A stretch of DNA of 32,381 bases from Candidatus Gastranaerophilales bacterium (GTDB lineage: Bacteria > Cyanobacteriota > Vampirovibrionia > Gastranaerophilales > Gastranaerophilaceae): the NCBI GenBank assembly GCA_944323635.1, contig CALUTH010000007.1:1-32381 (forward strand), given 5' to 3'. Below the pieces are notes generated by a model. That model worked only from the letters and a program-made list of their open reading frames with translations, made no database searches and had not been told where the DNA came from. Below are positions 23,907 through 31,033 of the stretch, piece by piece; the first letter of the stretch is position 1, and every line of letters begins with the position of its first letter. The position numbers and the translations under genes were made by a program.

Positions 23907-24283
23907 CTACTTTAATGCACCCTCTGCGGAGTGAGCCATCAATGTCAGTGAAACAACTACAGAGCGGGCACTGTCTGAGACACACAGTGTCGAGTTTGCC
24001 CGCTTGATGTTGAACTATACAATTGATGAGCGAACGCAGCAACAGGGTGACGGTTTTGCGTCTCTTTTGCCGCCAAAAGAGACCCCGTCCGGAGGACCCG
24101 CCGGAGGCGTTACTGTTTCCTGTTCGGAAGGACAAAAGATTTTAATAAAAAGAGATTGCGGTGATACCCCCTGATAAAATAAATATTTACCCCCTTTCAG
24201 GGGTTTATATAACCTTCTACATATTAGGGTGTATATATCGTGGAGTTTAAGTAATAGCAGCATTAGCGATAGGATTGTACTTT
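23907..24283. repeat. Gene-free region with several inverted repeats
   Basis: Three structures are visible: AGCGGGCA at 23963-23970 inverted as TGCCCGCT at 23997-24004; a stem GTCTCTTTTG / CAAAAGAGAC at 24059-24082; and two mini-hairpins with GGA loops (GTCC-GGA-GGAC, CGCC-GGA-GGCG) near 24087-24109. A C-run unit ATTTACCCCC lies at 24185-24194 inside CCCC-TTTCA-GGGG. The segment resembles that at 32085-32340 in gene-free position and shared CTGTCTGAG blocks. No gene is supported here. Confidence 0.6.
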
Positions 24284-24868
24284 TTAATCGAGGATTCTTA
24301 CCGATGCACCGGTGCCGTAGTTTTTGTTAGAACTGTAGTAACCTCTGCCCCATGGTGAGGTTGAGTACTGTTCCGTGAAAAACCCGCTGTCCATGGAGGG
24401 GGAAAGCCCTGTTGAGGTTCCCATAAAATAATTGCTGATTCTATCTAATAAACGCATTTGGGGCATGGCTGCCGGTGGATAGGGAGAGTACGTATTGTAA
24501 GTGTTATATGTGTCATAGTATGTTCCGGGGTTGTTGTAATAAAAGCTGTTGGATAAGTTTCTGTAGCGGTCTGCAACGGTGCCGGGAATACGCCTGCCGT
24601 ACATGTTTTCTTCAAGCCTGTCAAGGCGTGAACTGATGTTGTCGTTATTATAGTTTCTGCGAAAGAGAGCTTTTTCCATTCGTGATAAATCGTTGTTATT
24701 GTTTACTCTGTATGGTCTTGTTCTGAAACTTCTTCTGTTAATAGGATTACGATTGTAAAAACGATTATTTAGTCCGCCAATGGGTGATGTTTTATGGATT
24801 TGTACGCCTGCAAGGCACTGTGAGGATAATAGTAAAACTGCAGCAACAAAAATCATAAATTTTTTCAT
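24284..24868 (-). CDS. Exported protein with two short R-x-E repeats
   Basis: The protein has 194 aa. The start at 24868 is chosen for its AAGGAGT site and the signal peptide MKKFMIFVAAVLLLSSQCLA (cleavage near residue 20). The mature protein is rich in Asn, Arg, Tyr and Ser. It has two adjacent related segments, DLSRMEKALFRRNYNND and SRLDRLEENMYGRRIPGT, a pattern I associate with secreted proteins of cyanobacteria and their non-photosynthetic relatives (L.RLE..LFG). The C-terminal half is Tyr/Pro/Gly-rich. A surface role is inference. Confidence 0.78.
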   Translation of the reverse strand: MKKFMIFVAAVLLLSSQCLAGVQIHKTSPIGGLNNRFYNRNPINRRSFRTRPYRVNNNNDLSRMEKALFRRNYNNDNISSRLDRLEENMYGRRIPGTVADRYRNLSNSFYYNNPGTYYDTYNTYNTYSPYPPAAMPQMRLLDRISNYFMGTSTGLSPSMDSGFFTEQYSTSPWGRGYYSSNKNYGTGASVRILD

Positions 24869-25034
24869 GGTTAATACTCCTTTAGTATAAGGATAAGCGG
24901 ATTTTAGATTTATAAAATTAAACACCGGGCTAAGCCTGACAAGGGAATTTTGTACGGGGTAACGTGTGATAAGGGATTGGGCTGATATTATGACGGATTT
25001 AGCGCAAATGCCCGAGTAAGATATGCTTATGTTT

Positions 25035-25048
25035 GGGGGGGGAAATGT
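25035..25048. repeat. Isolated G-run unit
   Basis: Eight G followed by AAATGTTTTG matches the start of the 13879-14090 units in the same orientation, but the rest is degenerate. It stands about 100 bp upstream of the tRNA gene. Confidence 0.45.
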
Positions 25049-25148
25049 TTTGTGCGTGAATTTGTGCGGCTTGCACGGGGTGTAAGATTTACAGTTTTAA
25101 AAAAAACATGTTGCAAAAAAAATATGGTTGGGTTACACTTGAATTACT

Positions 25149-25226
25149 GGGAGCGTAGCTCAGTTTGGTTAGAGCGCATGCCTGTCACGCATGAGGTCGC
25201 GAGTTCGAGCCTCGTCGTTCCCGCCA
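25149..25226 (+). tRNA. tRNA-Asp (anticodon GTC)
   Basis: A full cloverleaf can be drawn. The acceptor stem pairs GGGAGCG with CGTTCCC (one G-T pair); the D stem is GCTC/GAGC; the anticodon stem is CATGC/GCATG with loop CTGTCAC (anticodon GTC at 25184-25186); the T stem is GCGAG/CTCGT with TTCGAGC loop. The 3' CCA is encoded (25224-25226), giving 78 nt. Its last 21 nt and the next two bases are repeated exactly at 25394-25416. Confidence 0.97.
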
Positions 25227-25264
25227 TTAAAAGAAGCCACCTTGTGTGGCTTTTTTTAATGGCG
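25222..25264. terminator. Terminator of tRNA-Asp
   Basis: AGCCAC (25235-25240) pairs with GTGGCT (25246-25251), followed by T-run 25251-25257. The outer bases CCGCCATTAAAA also pair with TTTTAATGGCGG, so the extended stem includes the encoded CCA. It should work in both directions. Confidence 0.85.
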
Positions 25265-25422
25265 GAATTGATAGTGGTGAGAATCGCTTTTTGCGAGTTG
25301 CGCGAGGGAGCTGAGGCTGGAGCGTTTTTGCGTTTGTGTTGAAAACACATTAGCAAAACGCGTAATTGCCGTTAAACGCGACCGAGCAAGACACGAGCCT
25401 CGTCGTTCCCGCCATTTAAATT

Positions 25423-25448
25423 AAGAGCCTTTTCAGTGGCTCTTTTTT
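25423..25448 (+). terminator. Second terminator, after the tRNA 3' copy
   Basis: AAGAGCC (25423-25429) pairs with GGCTCTT (25438-25444) followed by a T-run to 25448. It stands in the same relative place as the real tRNA terminator. Confidence 0.75.
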
Positions 25449-25630
25449 GTTGCTCTGATTGAGCCAGTGGGAAGAATTGCTTTTTGCAAATTATGTGGGC
25501 GATTTGAGACTGGAGGCAAAATGGGTTTTTCCCGAAATATTGTTAACTGCTGGTAAATAAGTTCCCATCTCATATTTATCCATTCTTCCTGTTTTAAGAA
25601 ATTGGAAGATATTATTTTTTGATGCAAAAA

Positions 25631-25991
25631 TTAGATTTTATACTTTTTAATTAATAGGTCTACTTTTGCGGGGTAGAAAAATGCTGCGCCTGTATCGAGA
25701 ATGAAGGCAAGTAAGTAAATTAAGTTTGTTATAATTGTGGCAGCAGGCATATTAAAATACCGGCAATAATTGCCCTGAATATACAGTTTAGCGATAGTAT
25801 GCTTTTCTTGAAAATCTGTCGCATATTGTACCTGAAAACGGGCTTAACAAAAACTGCGGCAGCAGAAAAATAAAAACGGTGTTGCTATTGATTTTCTTGG
25901 CGTGTCTGAAATTTGTAGTGCGGCAAACATAAAAATTGTGTAATTGCTTTTGCAAAGTGTGAAAATATTTGTCTCGTATATAATTTATCAA
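25631..25991 (-). pseudogene. Remnant of an MFS transporter gene
   Basis: Broken reading frames on the minus strand give recognisable MFS pieces in the right order. NYTIFMFAALQISDT and FIFLLPQFLLSPFSGTICDR (the latter at about 25788-25880, with the loop signature SPFSG..CDRFSRK) lie first. A stop in YYR and frame changes follow, then CIFRAIIAGILICLLP and, in another frame at 25631-25741, LLAFILDTGAAFFYPAKVDL (cf. the FxPA motif of MFS helix 4). Only the first third or so of a transporter is represented. It is fixed as non-coding by several frame changes, so it is a decayed gene. Confidence 0.65.
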
Positions 25992-26220
25992 ACTATAAAT
26001 TGCTAAGAGGTCTTAATTTTTTACTAATCTCGTTTTATTTTTTCATACAGTATAAGTTTATGACTTAGGCTTAATTTGACATAATATATTTTTTGTAAAA
26101 TCAGTTTGCCGGAAATATACATAAGCAAGTCAAATTTAGGTACAAAGTAGTACTCCTGTTATCTAATTTAATAAACGAAAAGCAGGTAATAATAAAAAGG
26201 AAACAGAAAGGAGGCATCCT
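25992..26220. other. AT-rich gap before the DUF378 gene
   Basis: No gene. TTGACA at about 26077 and TAAAAT near 26096 are spaced too closely (14 bp) for a normal promoter. AAAGGAGG at 26207-26214 is the ribosome site of the next gene. Confidence 0.4.
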
Positions 26221-26451
26221 GTGAAATATGTAAGATACATAGCCTATGCGCTGGTACTTATCGGTGCACTTAACTGGGGGCTGATAGGTATGTTTGGCTT
26301 TGACCTTATTGCCGCAATCTTTGGTGATATGACCATTATGTCAAGAATTATTTATTCTCTTGTTGGTGTGAGTGCTGTGATTACTGCATTTACCGTTCAT
26401 CATTGCGATACGGAACGCCGGACAGAAGCCTGCGAGTATGGAAAATGTTAA
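26221..26451 (+). CDS. DUF378 small membrane protein
   Basis: This 76-aa protein starts with GTG, supported by AAAGGAGG 6 nt upstream. The N-terminal KYVRYIAYALVLIGALNWGLIGMF and FDLIAAIF, with a second hydrophobic stretch IIYSLVGVSAVITAF, give two membrane segments, and the GALNWGLIG motif identifies the DUF378 family. The tail is polar with three cysteines (C402 region not comparable), so both ends may lie on one side of the membrane. The function of DUF378 is unknown. It stands alone before a strong terminator. Confidence 0.85.
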   Translation: MKYVRYIAYALVLIGALNWGLIGMFGFDLIAAIFGDMTIMSRIIYSLVGVSAVITAFTVHHCDTERRTEACEYGKC

Positions 26452-26488
26452 ATACTAAAACCCCGCTTTAAGCGGGGTTTTAGTATTT
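26450..26488. terminator. Strong bidirectional terminator
   Basis: A perfect 17-bp stem (26450-26466 with 26472-26488, loop TTTAA) contains an A-run on one side and a T-run on the other, between the convergent DUF378 and 26501-26995 genes. Confidence 0.92.
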
Positions 26489-26500
26489 CTGCTATTCAAC

Positions 26501-26995
26501 TTACTGCATAACAAAGTTTTTAAGCACGGGATCTTTTGACATCGATATTTGCAGATCTTTTGTGCTTTTTGTGAATAAAATCTCCCAGAAATTCGGTTCA
26601 AAGTTTGAGGCGTCATCATAAAGGTCACGGCGTTGCATTCGCTCCATAAATTTGTTCGCAATTTCGTAATCCTTGTCCTGTCGCTTGAACATTCTGAATA
26701 ATTTTGCAAGTTTGTCAGCAATAGCATTGTCTGTTTTTTGAAACAGCGGTGTGATTTGTCTTGCTGGAATGCTGCAAAAATGCTCATCACAGCCTTTAGT
26801 GTGATGGTACAGTTCTATACTGCTGCCTTGCGCGGGGTTCCCGCTGATTTCAACGATGTCATGCGTATAATTCTTTGTTTTTTGCTCAAAGAGTTTAGCA
26901 ATGTTTTTTAAACGTTCTGTGCTCCCTCGGAAATTCTTAAGACTCATAATTGCAGAAAAACTAACATCGTTACCGTAATGATTACTAATTTTCAT
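26501..26995 (-). CDS. Protein of unknown function
   Basis: This 164-aa protein has AGGAGT about 8 nt before the ATG at 26995. It begins MKISNHYGNDVSFSAIM and has no signal peptide. The rest is mixed alpha/beta, with a His/Cys-containing loop (ELYHHTKGCDEHFCSIP at about 62-78) that could bind a metal, and helical, basic C-terminal halves. No family recognised. I have an impression that a NxxSF-type N-terminus is common among uncharacterised proteins of Gastranaerophilales, but that is unverified. It is transcribed alone and meets a strong terminator. Confidence 0.72.
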   Translation of the reverse strand: MKISNHYGNDVSFSAIMSLKNFRGSTERLKNIAKLFEQKTKNYTHDIVEISGNPAQGSSIELYHHTKGCDEHFCSIPARQITPLFQKTDNAIADKLAKLFRMFKRQDKDYEIANKFMERMQRRDLYDDASNFEPNFWEILFTKSTKDLQISMSKDPVLKNFVMQ

Positions 26996-27210
26996 ACCGG
27001 CACTCCTATGTTTGTGATAACACCCGATTATATCACATAGTTTAACTTTTTTCTATTATAAAATTGTAAATTTTTGATACAAAACCCGCAATTGCTCTGC
27101 TTGCTTTAATTAAAAGAGTTCATATTTCTTAATATATTCACATGTTAGCTGCGGATTTGTAATACTCATGCAGGCGGAATAAATATGACGGATTAAATAA
27201 TATCAGGTAC

Positions 27211-27240
27211 TTGACAGGGAGAATTGGAAAAATGTAGTAT
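27211..27240 (+). promoter_or_regulatory. Promoter of the LysR gene, probably leaderless
   Basis: TTGACA (27211-27216), an 18-bp spacer and TAGTAT (27235-27240) end 6 nt before the ATG at 27247. No Shine-Dalgarno is present. Confidence 0.75.
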
Positions 27241-27246
27241 GAAATT

Positions 27247-28140
27247 ATGGAAGTCAGGGTATTAAAGTATTTTCTTGCGGTTGCACGCGAAGGCAGTATT
27301 ACGGGAGCTGCTGCGTCGCTGCACTTGACCCAGCCGACGCTTACCAGACAATTGCAGGGGTTAGAGAAAGAACTCGGACAAAAACTGCTTATTCGCGGGA
27401 AATACAGGGTTTCACTAACGCCTGAAGGTATGATGCTCCGGAAACGCGCGGAAGAAATTGTTGACCTTGTGGACAAAACCGAAGCAGAGTTTAATTCTAT
27501 AACGGATATTATAGGCGGAGATATTTATATCGGCTGCGGTGAAACGGATTCAATGAAAGATGTTGCAAGTGTTATGAAAGAGCTGCAGACTGAATATCCG
27601 GATATTAAATTCCATATTTACAGCGGCAACGCGGAGGATGTGACCGAAAAGCTTGATAAAGGTCTGCTTGATTTTGGCGTCCTTATACAGCCCATTGATT
27701 TGTCAAAGTATGATTATATAACACTGCCCGATAAAGATGTCTGGGGTGTTGTTATGAGAAATGACAGTCAACTTGCGGCTAAAGAGTTTGTCGAACTTGA
27801 TGATTTAATAAGTGTACCGCTTATTGCATCAAGACAGATGTCGAAGAAATACTCTGCTGACAGCGGTTTCCTTGACTGGTTCGGCGATAAATTTGATTCT
27901 CTTAATATTTCTGCTACCTACAACCTTATTTACAATGCTGTTCTTATGGTTAAAGCCGGTATGGGGTATGCAATTACTCTTGATAAACTGGCGAATACTT
28001 CGGAAGCGAACGGAATTTGTTTTAAGCCGCTGCATCCTAAACTTGAATCAGGACTTGATATTGTCTGGAAAAAATATCAAGTTTTCTCACCGGCAGCAAA
28101 ACTTTTCTTAGAACGTTTGCAGGTAAGGTTTAACGGTTAG
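27247..28140 (+). CDS. LysR-family transcriptional regulator
   Basis: This 297-aa protein has a winged HTH at residues 1-62 (LKYFLAVAREGSITGAAASL, QPTLTRQLQGLEKELGQKLL) followed by a linker helix. A periplasmic-binding-protein-like effector domain spans about 90-295 (IYIGCGETDSMKDVASVMKE, FHIYSGNAEDVTEKL). Effector and targets are not shown by the sequence. It ends 17 nt before pgeF on the same strand, so both may be co-transcribed; LysR genes more often regulate divergent genes, and no divergent operon starts here. Confidence 0.95.
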   Translation: MEVRVLKYFLAVAREGSITGAAASLHLTQPTLTRQLQGLEKELGQKLLIRGKYRVSLTPEGMMLRKRAEEIVDLVDKTEAEFNSITDIIGGDIYIGCGETDSMKDVASVMKELQTEYPDIKFHIYSGNAEDVTEKLDKGLLDFGVLIQPIDLSKYDYITLPDKDVWGVVMRNDSQLAAKEFVELDDLISVPLIASRQMSKKYSADSGFLDWFGDKFDSLNISATYNLIYNAVLMVKAGMGYAITLDKLANTSEANGICFKPLHPKLESGLDIVWKKYQVFSPAAKLFLERLQVRFNG

Positions 28141-28157
28141 AGTAAAAGGATTTTTCT

Positions 28158-28838
28158 ATGTTTTATCTTGATAATTTTTTTGGGAAAAAAGTTCTGAAAA
28201 GTGATTTATTGCCTGAACTAAGGCATTTTTTTACAACCCGTGAGTGCCCTGTCCGCGGGAATGATGAGTTTTTTAAACAGTCATTTGGCGCCAAACGTAT
28301 AATTTCTCCCGTTCAAACCCACAGTGCAAACATTAGGGTTGTAAATGATTGCAGCGAGTATCCCGATACGGACGGACTTATTTTGGCAGAGCAGGATACG
28401 GCGGTATATTTGAGTTTTGCGGATTGTACACCTTTGATTTTTTATGATACGATAAACCGTATTGCGGCGGTTTCGCATGCCGGCTGGCGCGGCACTGTCT
28501 CAAGAATTGCTGCTTTAACCGTCGAAAAAATGTGTAAAGAATTTGGCTCAAAACCTCAGAATATTAAGGTTTTGATAGGACCGGCAATTTCTCTCTGCTG
28601 TTATGAAGTAGGAGAAGATGTGTTTTCGGCGCTTATGGAGACGGTCTCGGACAAGTCAGGACTGTTTAAAGACAGGCATGTTGATTTAAAAAAGATTAAT
28701 GCACGCCAGCTTGAAGAAATTGGTGTTAAATATATTGATATTTGTACGTACTGTACAAGCTGTGATAACGACTTGTTTTTCTCTTACCGTAAAGAAAACG
28801 GCACACCGCTGAGGCATAATGCGGTAGTAGTTTTGTAG
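28158..28838 (+). CDS. pgeF: Peptidoglycan editing factor / YfiH family
   Basis: PgeF-type proteins (DUF152, multicopper-oxidase-like in name, LACC1 homologues) act on UDP-MurNAc peptides or purine nucleosides, depending on the study. The 226-aa protein carries VQTHSANI (H55), FADCTPL (C90), SHAGWRGT (H107), GPAISLCCYEVGEDVF (C147/C148) and CTYCTSCDNDLFFSYR, which are the family's conserved zinc and pocket motifs. An AAAGGA ribosome site precedes the ATG. It follows the LysR gene closely. Confidence 0.92.
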   Translation: MFYLDNFFGKKVLKSDLLPELRHFFTTRECPVRGNDEFFKQSFGAKRIISPVQTHSANIRVVNDCSEYPDTDGLILAEQDTAVYLSFADCTPLIFYDTINRIAAVSHAGWRGTVSRIAALTVEKMCKEFGSKPQNIKVLIGPAISLCCYEVGEDVFSALMETVSDKSGLFKDRHVDLKKINARQLEEIGVKYIDICTYCTSCDNDLFFSYRKENGTPLRHNAVVVL

Positions 28839-28928
28839 TATTTATTACAATAGGGGCTTATTCTGTTAAATTGAATTTATTGTTATTCTCCCTCTCCTCT
28901 CATATTGTAACGAAATTTTGTCAACATG

Positions 28929-28958
28929 TTTACAAAAAAAAACAATTAGTTGTAAAAT
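28929..28958 (+). promoter_or_regulatory. Promoter for the 28981 gene
   Basis: TTTACA (28929-28934), an 18-bp spacer and TAAAAT (28953-28958), followed by AGGAG at 28965-28969. The expected transcript start is near 28965. Confidence 0.5.
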
Positions 28959-28980
28959 ACTATTAGGAGATTATCACAAA

Positions 28981-29628
28981 TTGCCTGCCAATAACTACGA
29001 AAATTTTGATAATATGGAAACTTCGTTTCGCAAATCTTCCGTAATTCAGGAACGATTGGGACTGGTTTCGTCTCATATGTACAAACAGTTTCTTGATTAT
29101 CAGCATGCAACGATTAATACTACGGAGCTTTTCGCTGAAATGATTGACAATTTTAAAGTTATGGCAGACTCCTTTAAACAATCATTTGCGGCACGCGGAA
29201 TTGCAACCCAGAATATTTATGTCGACTATGACAAGGATAAAACGGTTGTTGTGATAAACATCCTCTGGCATACAATCAGCCTTACAACCCGTTGTAACTT
29301 TGAACCGCAGGCGTTGTTCAGAGAAAATAAACCGCCGTTTTTCTGCGGCAGGGTTATGGCGCTTAACGGTAATTACAACGATATTATTGAGGGGGCAAAA
29401 ACTCGTTCTGATATTATGGAAAGGCTCCTTGAAAAAGAAGTTGCGTCGCTCTATGTTCCGGCGGATAAGTCACAGGGCTGTATTTTTAAGATTAAGCACC
29501 TTTCTAACCGCGAGTTTTTCCTGAATAATACTGATGCCTCCAGAGAATTTGTTTTAAAGGTGGTTGAAACCATTTGCGGCGGCGGTGTGTATCACGAAGA
29601 AGGACAGCGCAAGAGTTTTAATATATAA
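28981..29628 (+). CDS. Protein of unknown function
   Basis: The reading starts with TTG at 28981 (215 aa), with AGGAG 11 nt upstream. A later ATG at 29014 (204 aa) is the alternative, and an earlier in-frame TTG at 28918 lies before the promoter and is unlikely. Residues 15-60 are helical. The middle has a beta-rich stretch (IYVDYDKDKTVVVINILWHT) and a cysteine-containing RCNFEP segment. Residues about 155-175 are FKIKHLSNREFF. No signal peptide or membrane segment. I recognise no family. It lies upstream of fliD on the same strand (about 270 nt apart). Confidence 0.62.
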   Translation: MPANNYENFDNMETSFRKSSVIQERLGLVSSHMYKQFLDYQHATINTTELFAEMIDNFKVMADSFKQSFAARGIATQNIYVDYDKDKTVVVINILWHTISLTTRCNFEPQALFRENKPPFFCGRVMALNGNYNDIIEGAKTRSDIMERLLEKEVASLYVPADKSQGCIFKIKHLSNREFFLNNTDASREFVLKVVETICGGGVYHEEGQRKSFNI

Positions 29629-29900
29629 AATCCCCGCTTGTCAAAATCAAAAAAATTTAGTAGTATATATACATCCACTATACAAATTATATCCAATCGA
29701 CAGAGAGAGTGCCGGATGCTAGTATTGGTATGTGTTTGGTGCTTATTTTAAAAAAATTACAATTTTCTGAAAACGTTGTTATATATTTGCAAAATGTGGA
29801 ACATGATTAATAAGGCAGTTTAAACAATAAAAAAAAAGTAGGCACTTGAGAGTTTAAGGACGCTTGGGCGTGCCTGTTATATACTTATGGAGACACTAAG
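29629..29900. other. Leader region before fliD
   Basis: No gene. AT-rich in the first 200 nt. Near 29843-29871 GGCAC...GTGCC may form a hairpin in the fliD leader. No sigma-28 promoter of the TAAA-N15-GCCGATAA type is recognisable. GGAG at 29889-29892 is the fliD ribosome site. Confidence 0.35.
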
Positions 29901-30890
29901 TTGAGCGTAATCGAATTTAGCGGTTTAGTAACTGGTTTGGATACCAATTCGTGGGTGAGCGCACTCACGGCGCTTAAGAACGCCAAAGTTGAGGAGTTAC
30001 AAACAGAGAGAGCTGCCGTTGTTGATCTTAAGGATGTGGTTTCGGGGATAAAGTCGTTTTTTACGTCGTTCAGGAGTTCGTTGGAAAAGCTTACGGATGC
30101 TAAATTTGGCGTGGATGCGATGGATATATTTGTACAGAATCTTGCAAATTCATCGGATCCTTCAAAGGTTACGGCTACCGCTTCTTATACTGCCTCAAGA
30201 GATACTTATGAAGTAGGCGTTACGCAGCTTGCTTCCAGAATTGAAGGCTTAACCGTAAATATCAAAGGACTCACAGAAGGTGAATACGTTACAATTAGGG
30301 TTGAACGCGATACACAGTCAATTATCGACGCTGTTCAGGAAACTCTTGACGCATACAATACTCTTGTTGCTGAACTCAATACGGTTCTGGCGATTGGCGG
30401 TGATTTACACAGCGATACGGCGTTGAAGAGCCTTAAAAATCAGATAACTTCTATGTTTACATCCCGCGGAACAAACGGAGTAACACAGTTTAGAAACCTT
30501 GCTGCAATCGGAATTTCTACGGAAAGCGCAAGTTCTGCAATGCCGTCGGATATTTATTCACTGTATCTTGATGCTGATAAGTTTGAGAATGCACTCAATA
30601 CCTCGGAAGATGAGGTTAAACTCCTGCTTGTCGGTACAGAGGATAACCCTGGTATTTTGACAAGGGTTGAAACAATTGTTGAAAATATGCTTGCAACAAC
30701 AGGCTATTTCTCAACAAAAACCAAATCACTTGACAGAGAAATCAGTCAGTATGATGCTAAAATCGAAAAAGCACAGGCTCAGGCGGATTCTTATAAAGCT
30801 ATGCTTGAAAATAAATTCCAGAATATGGAGCTTTTGTATTCGCAAATGCAGAGTGCGTATACTAACGTATTCTCAGGCGGGCTTGTTTAG
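29901..30890 (+). CDS. fliD: Flagellar hook-associated protein 2 (FliD), short form
   Basis: FliD caps the growing flagellar filament and helps flagellin fold at the tip. The start is TTG at 29901 with GGAG 8 nt upstream (MSVIEFSGLVTGLDTNSWV). FliD_N covers about 1-115. It joins directly to a FliD_C-like part, from about IEGLTVNIKGL (115-125) through VERDTQSIIDAVQETLDAYN to the end with the usual coiled-coil tail (LDREISQYDAKIEKAQAQ, YSQMQSAY). The protein has 329 aa, while most FliD proteins have 400 or more: the central D2/D3 domains that normally interrupt the two halves are missing. Flagellin and other flagellar genes are not in the window. Confidence 0.88.
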   Translation: MSVIEFSGLVTGLDTNSWVSALTALKNAKVEELQTERAAVVDLKDVVSGIKSFFTSFRSSLEKLTDAKFGVDAMDIFVQNLANSSDPSKVTATASYTASRDTYEVGVTQLASRIEGLTVNIKGLTEGEYVTIRVERDTQSIIDAVQETLDAYNTLVAELNTVLAIGGDLHSDTALKSLKNQITSMFTSRGTNGVTQFRNLAAIGISTESASSAMPSDIYSLYLDADKFENALNTSEDEVKLLLVGTEDNPGILTRVETIVENMLATTGYFSTKTKSLDREISQYDAKIEKAQAQADSYKAMLENKFQNMELLYSQMQSAYTNVFSGGLV

Positions 30891-31004
30891 TACCTAAAAA
30901 ATTATGGCATCTCCGGCATGGTTTGTGCTGTCCTGTTTTGAGGCGGGCATTTGTACCGGTGTTATCTTTTTGCTGCCATACTGGTTAAGGTTTGAAAAAA
31001 GTGT

Positions 31005-31010
31005 TATAAT
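31005..31010 (+). promoter_or_regulatory. -10 box for the DUF2971 gene
   Basis: TATAAT ends 23 nt before the ATG at 31034, so this gene has a short leader, with only a weak GGA as ribosome site. No clear -35. Confidence 0.45.
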
Positions 31011-31033
31011 AAGAATACAAGCTGGATTTAATA

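Larger units (their letters stand above)
25206..25530. repeat. Imperfect direct duplication of the tRNA-Asp 3' end and downstream
   Basis: The 23 bases at 25206-25228 recur without change at 25394-25416. After each copy comes a different-sequence terminator and then a related block (GAATCGCTTTTTGCGAG near 25281, GAATTGCTTTTTGCAAA near 25474, then GAGGCTGGAG / GAGACTGGAG). The offset is 188 bp. This looks like an old tandem duplication or the two ends (att-like) of a lost element. Confidence 0.75.

Noticed and set aside
25052-25356. Protein-like readings across the tRNA-Asp gene on both strands
   Set aside because: They run through the tRNA and its terminator. The phrase TTRLELATSCVTGMRSNQTELRS is the well-known product of translating tRNA antisense sequence, not a protein.
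25433-25627. 64-aa minus-strand reading beyond the MFS remnant
   Set aside because: It covers the second terminator and the duplicated tRNA-flanking block and shows no family pattern or ribosome site.
29629-29900. Cyclic di-GMP riboswitch in the fliD leader
   Set aside because: The conserved core and tetraloop-receptor sequences of GEMM riboswitches are not recognisable. Only one small hairpin is visible.
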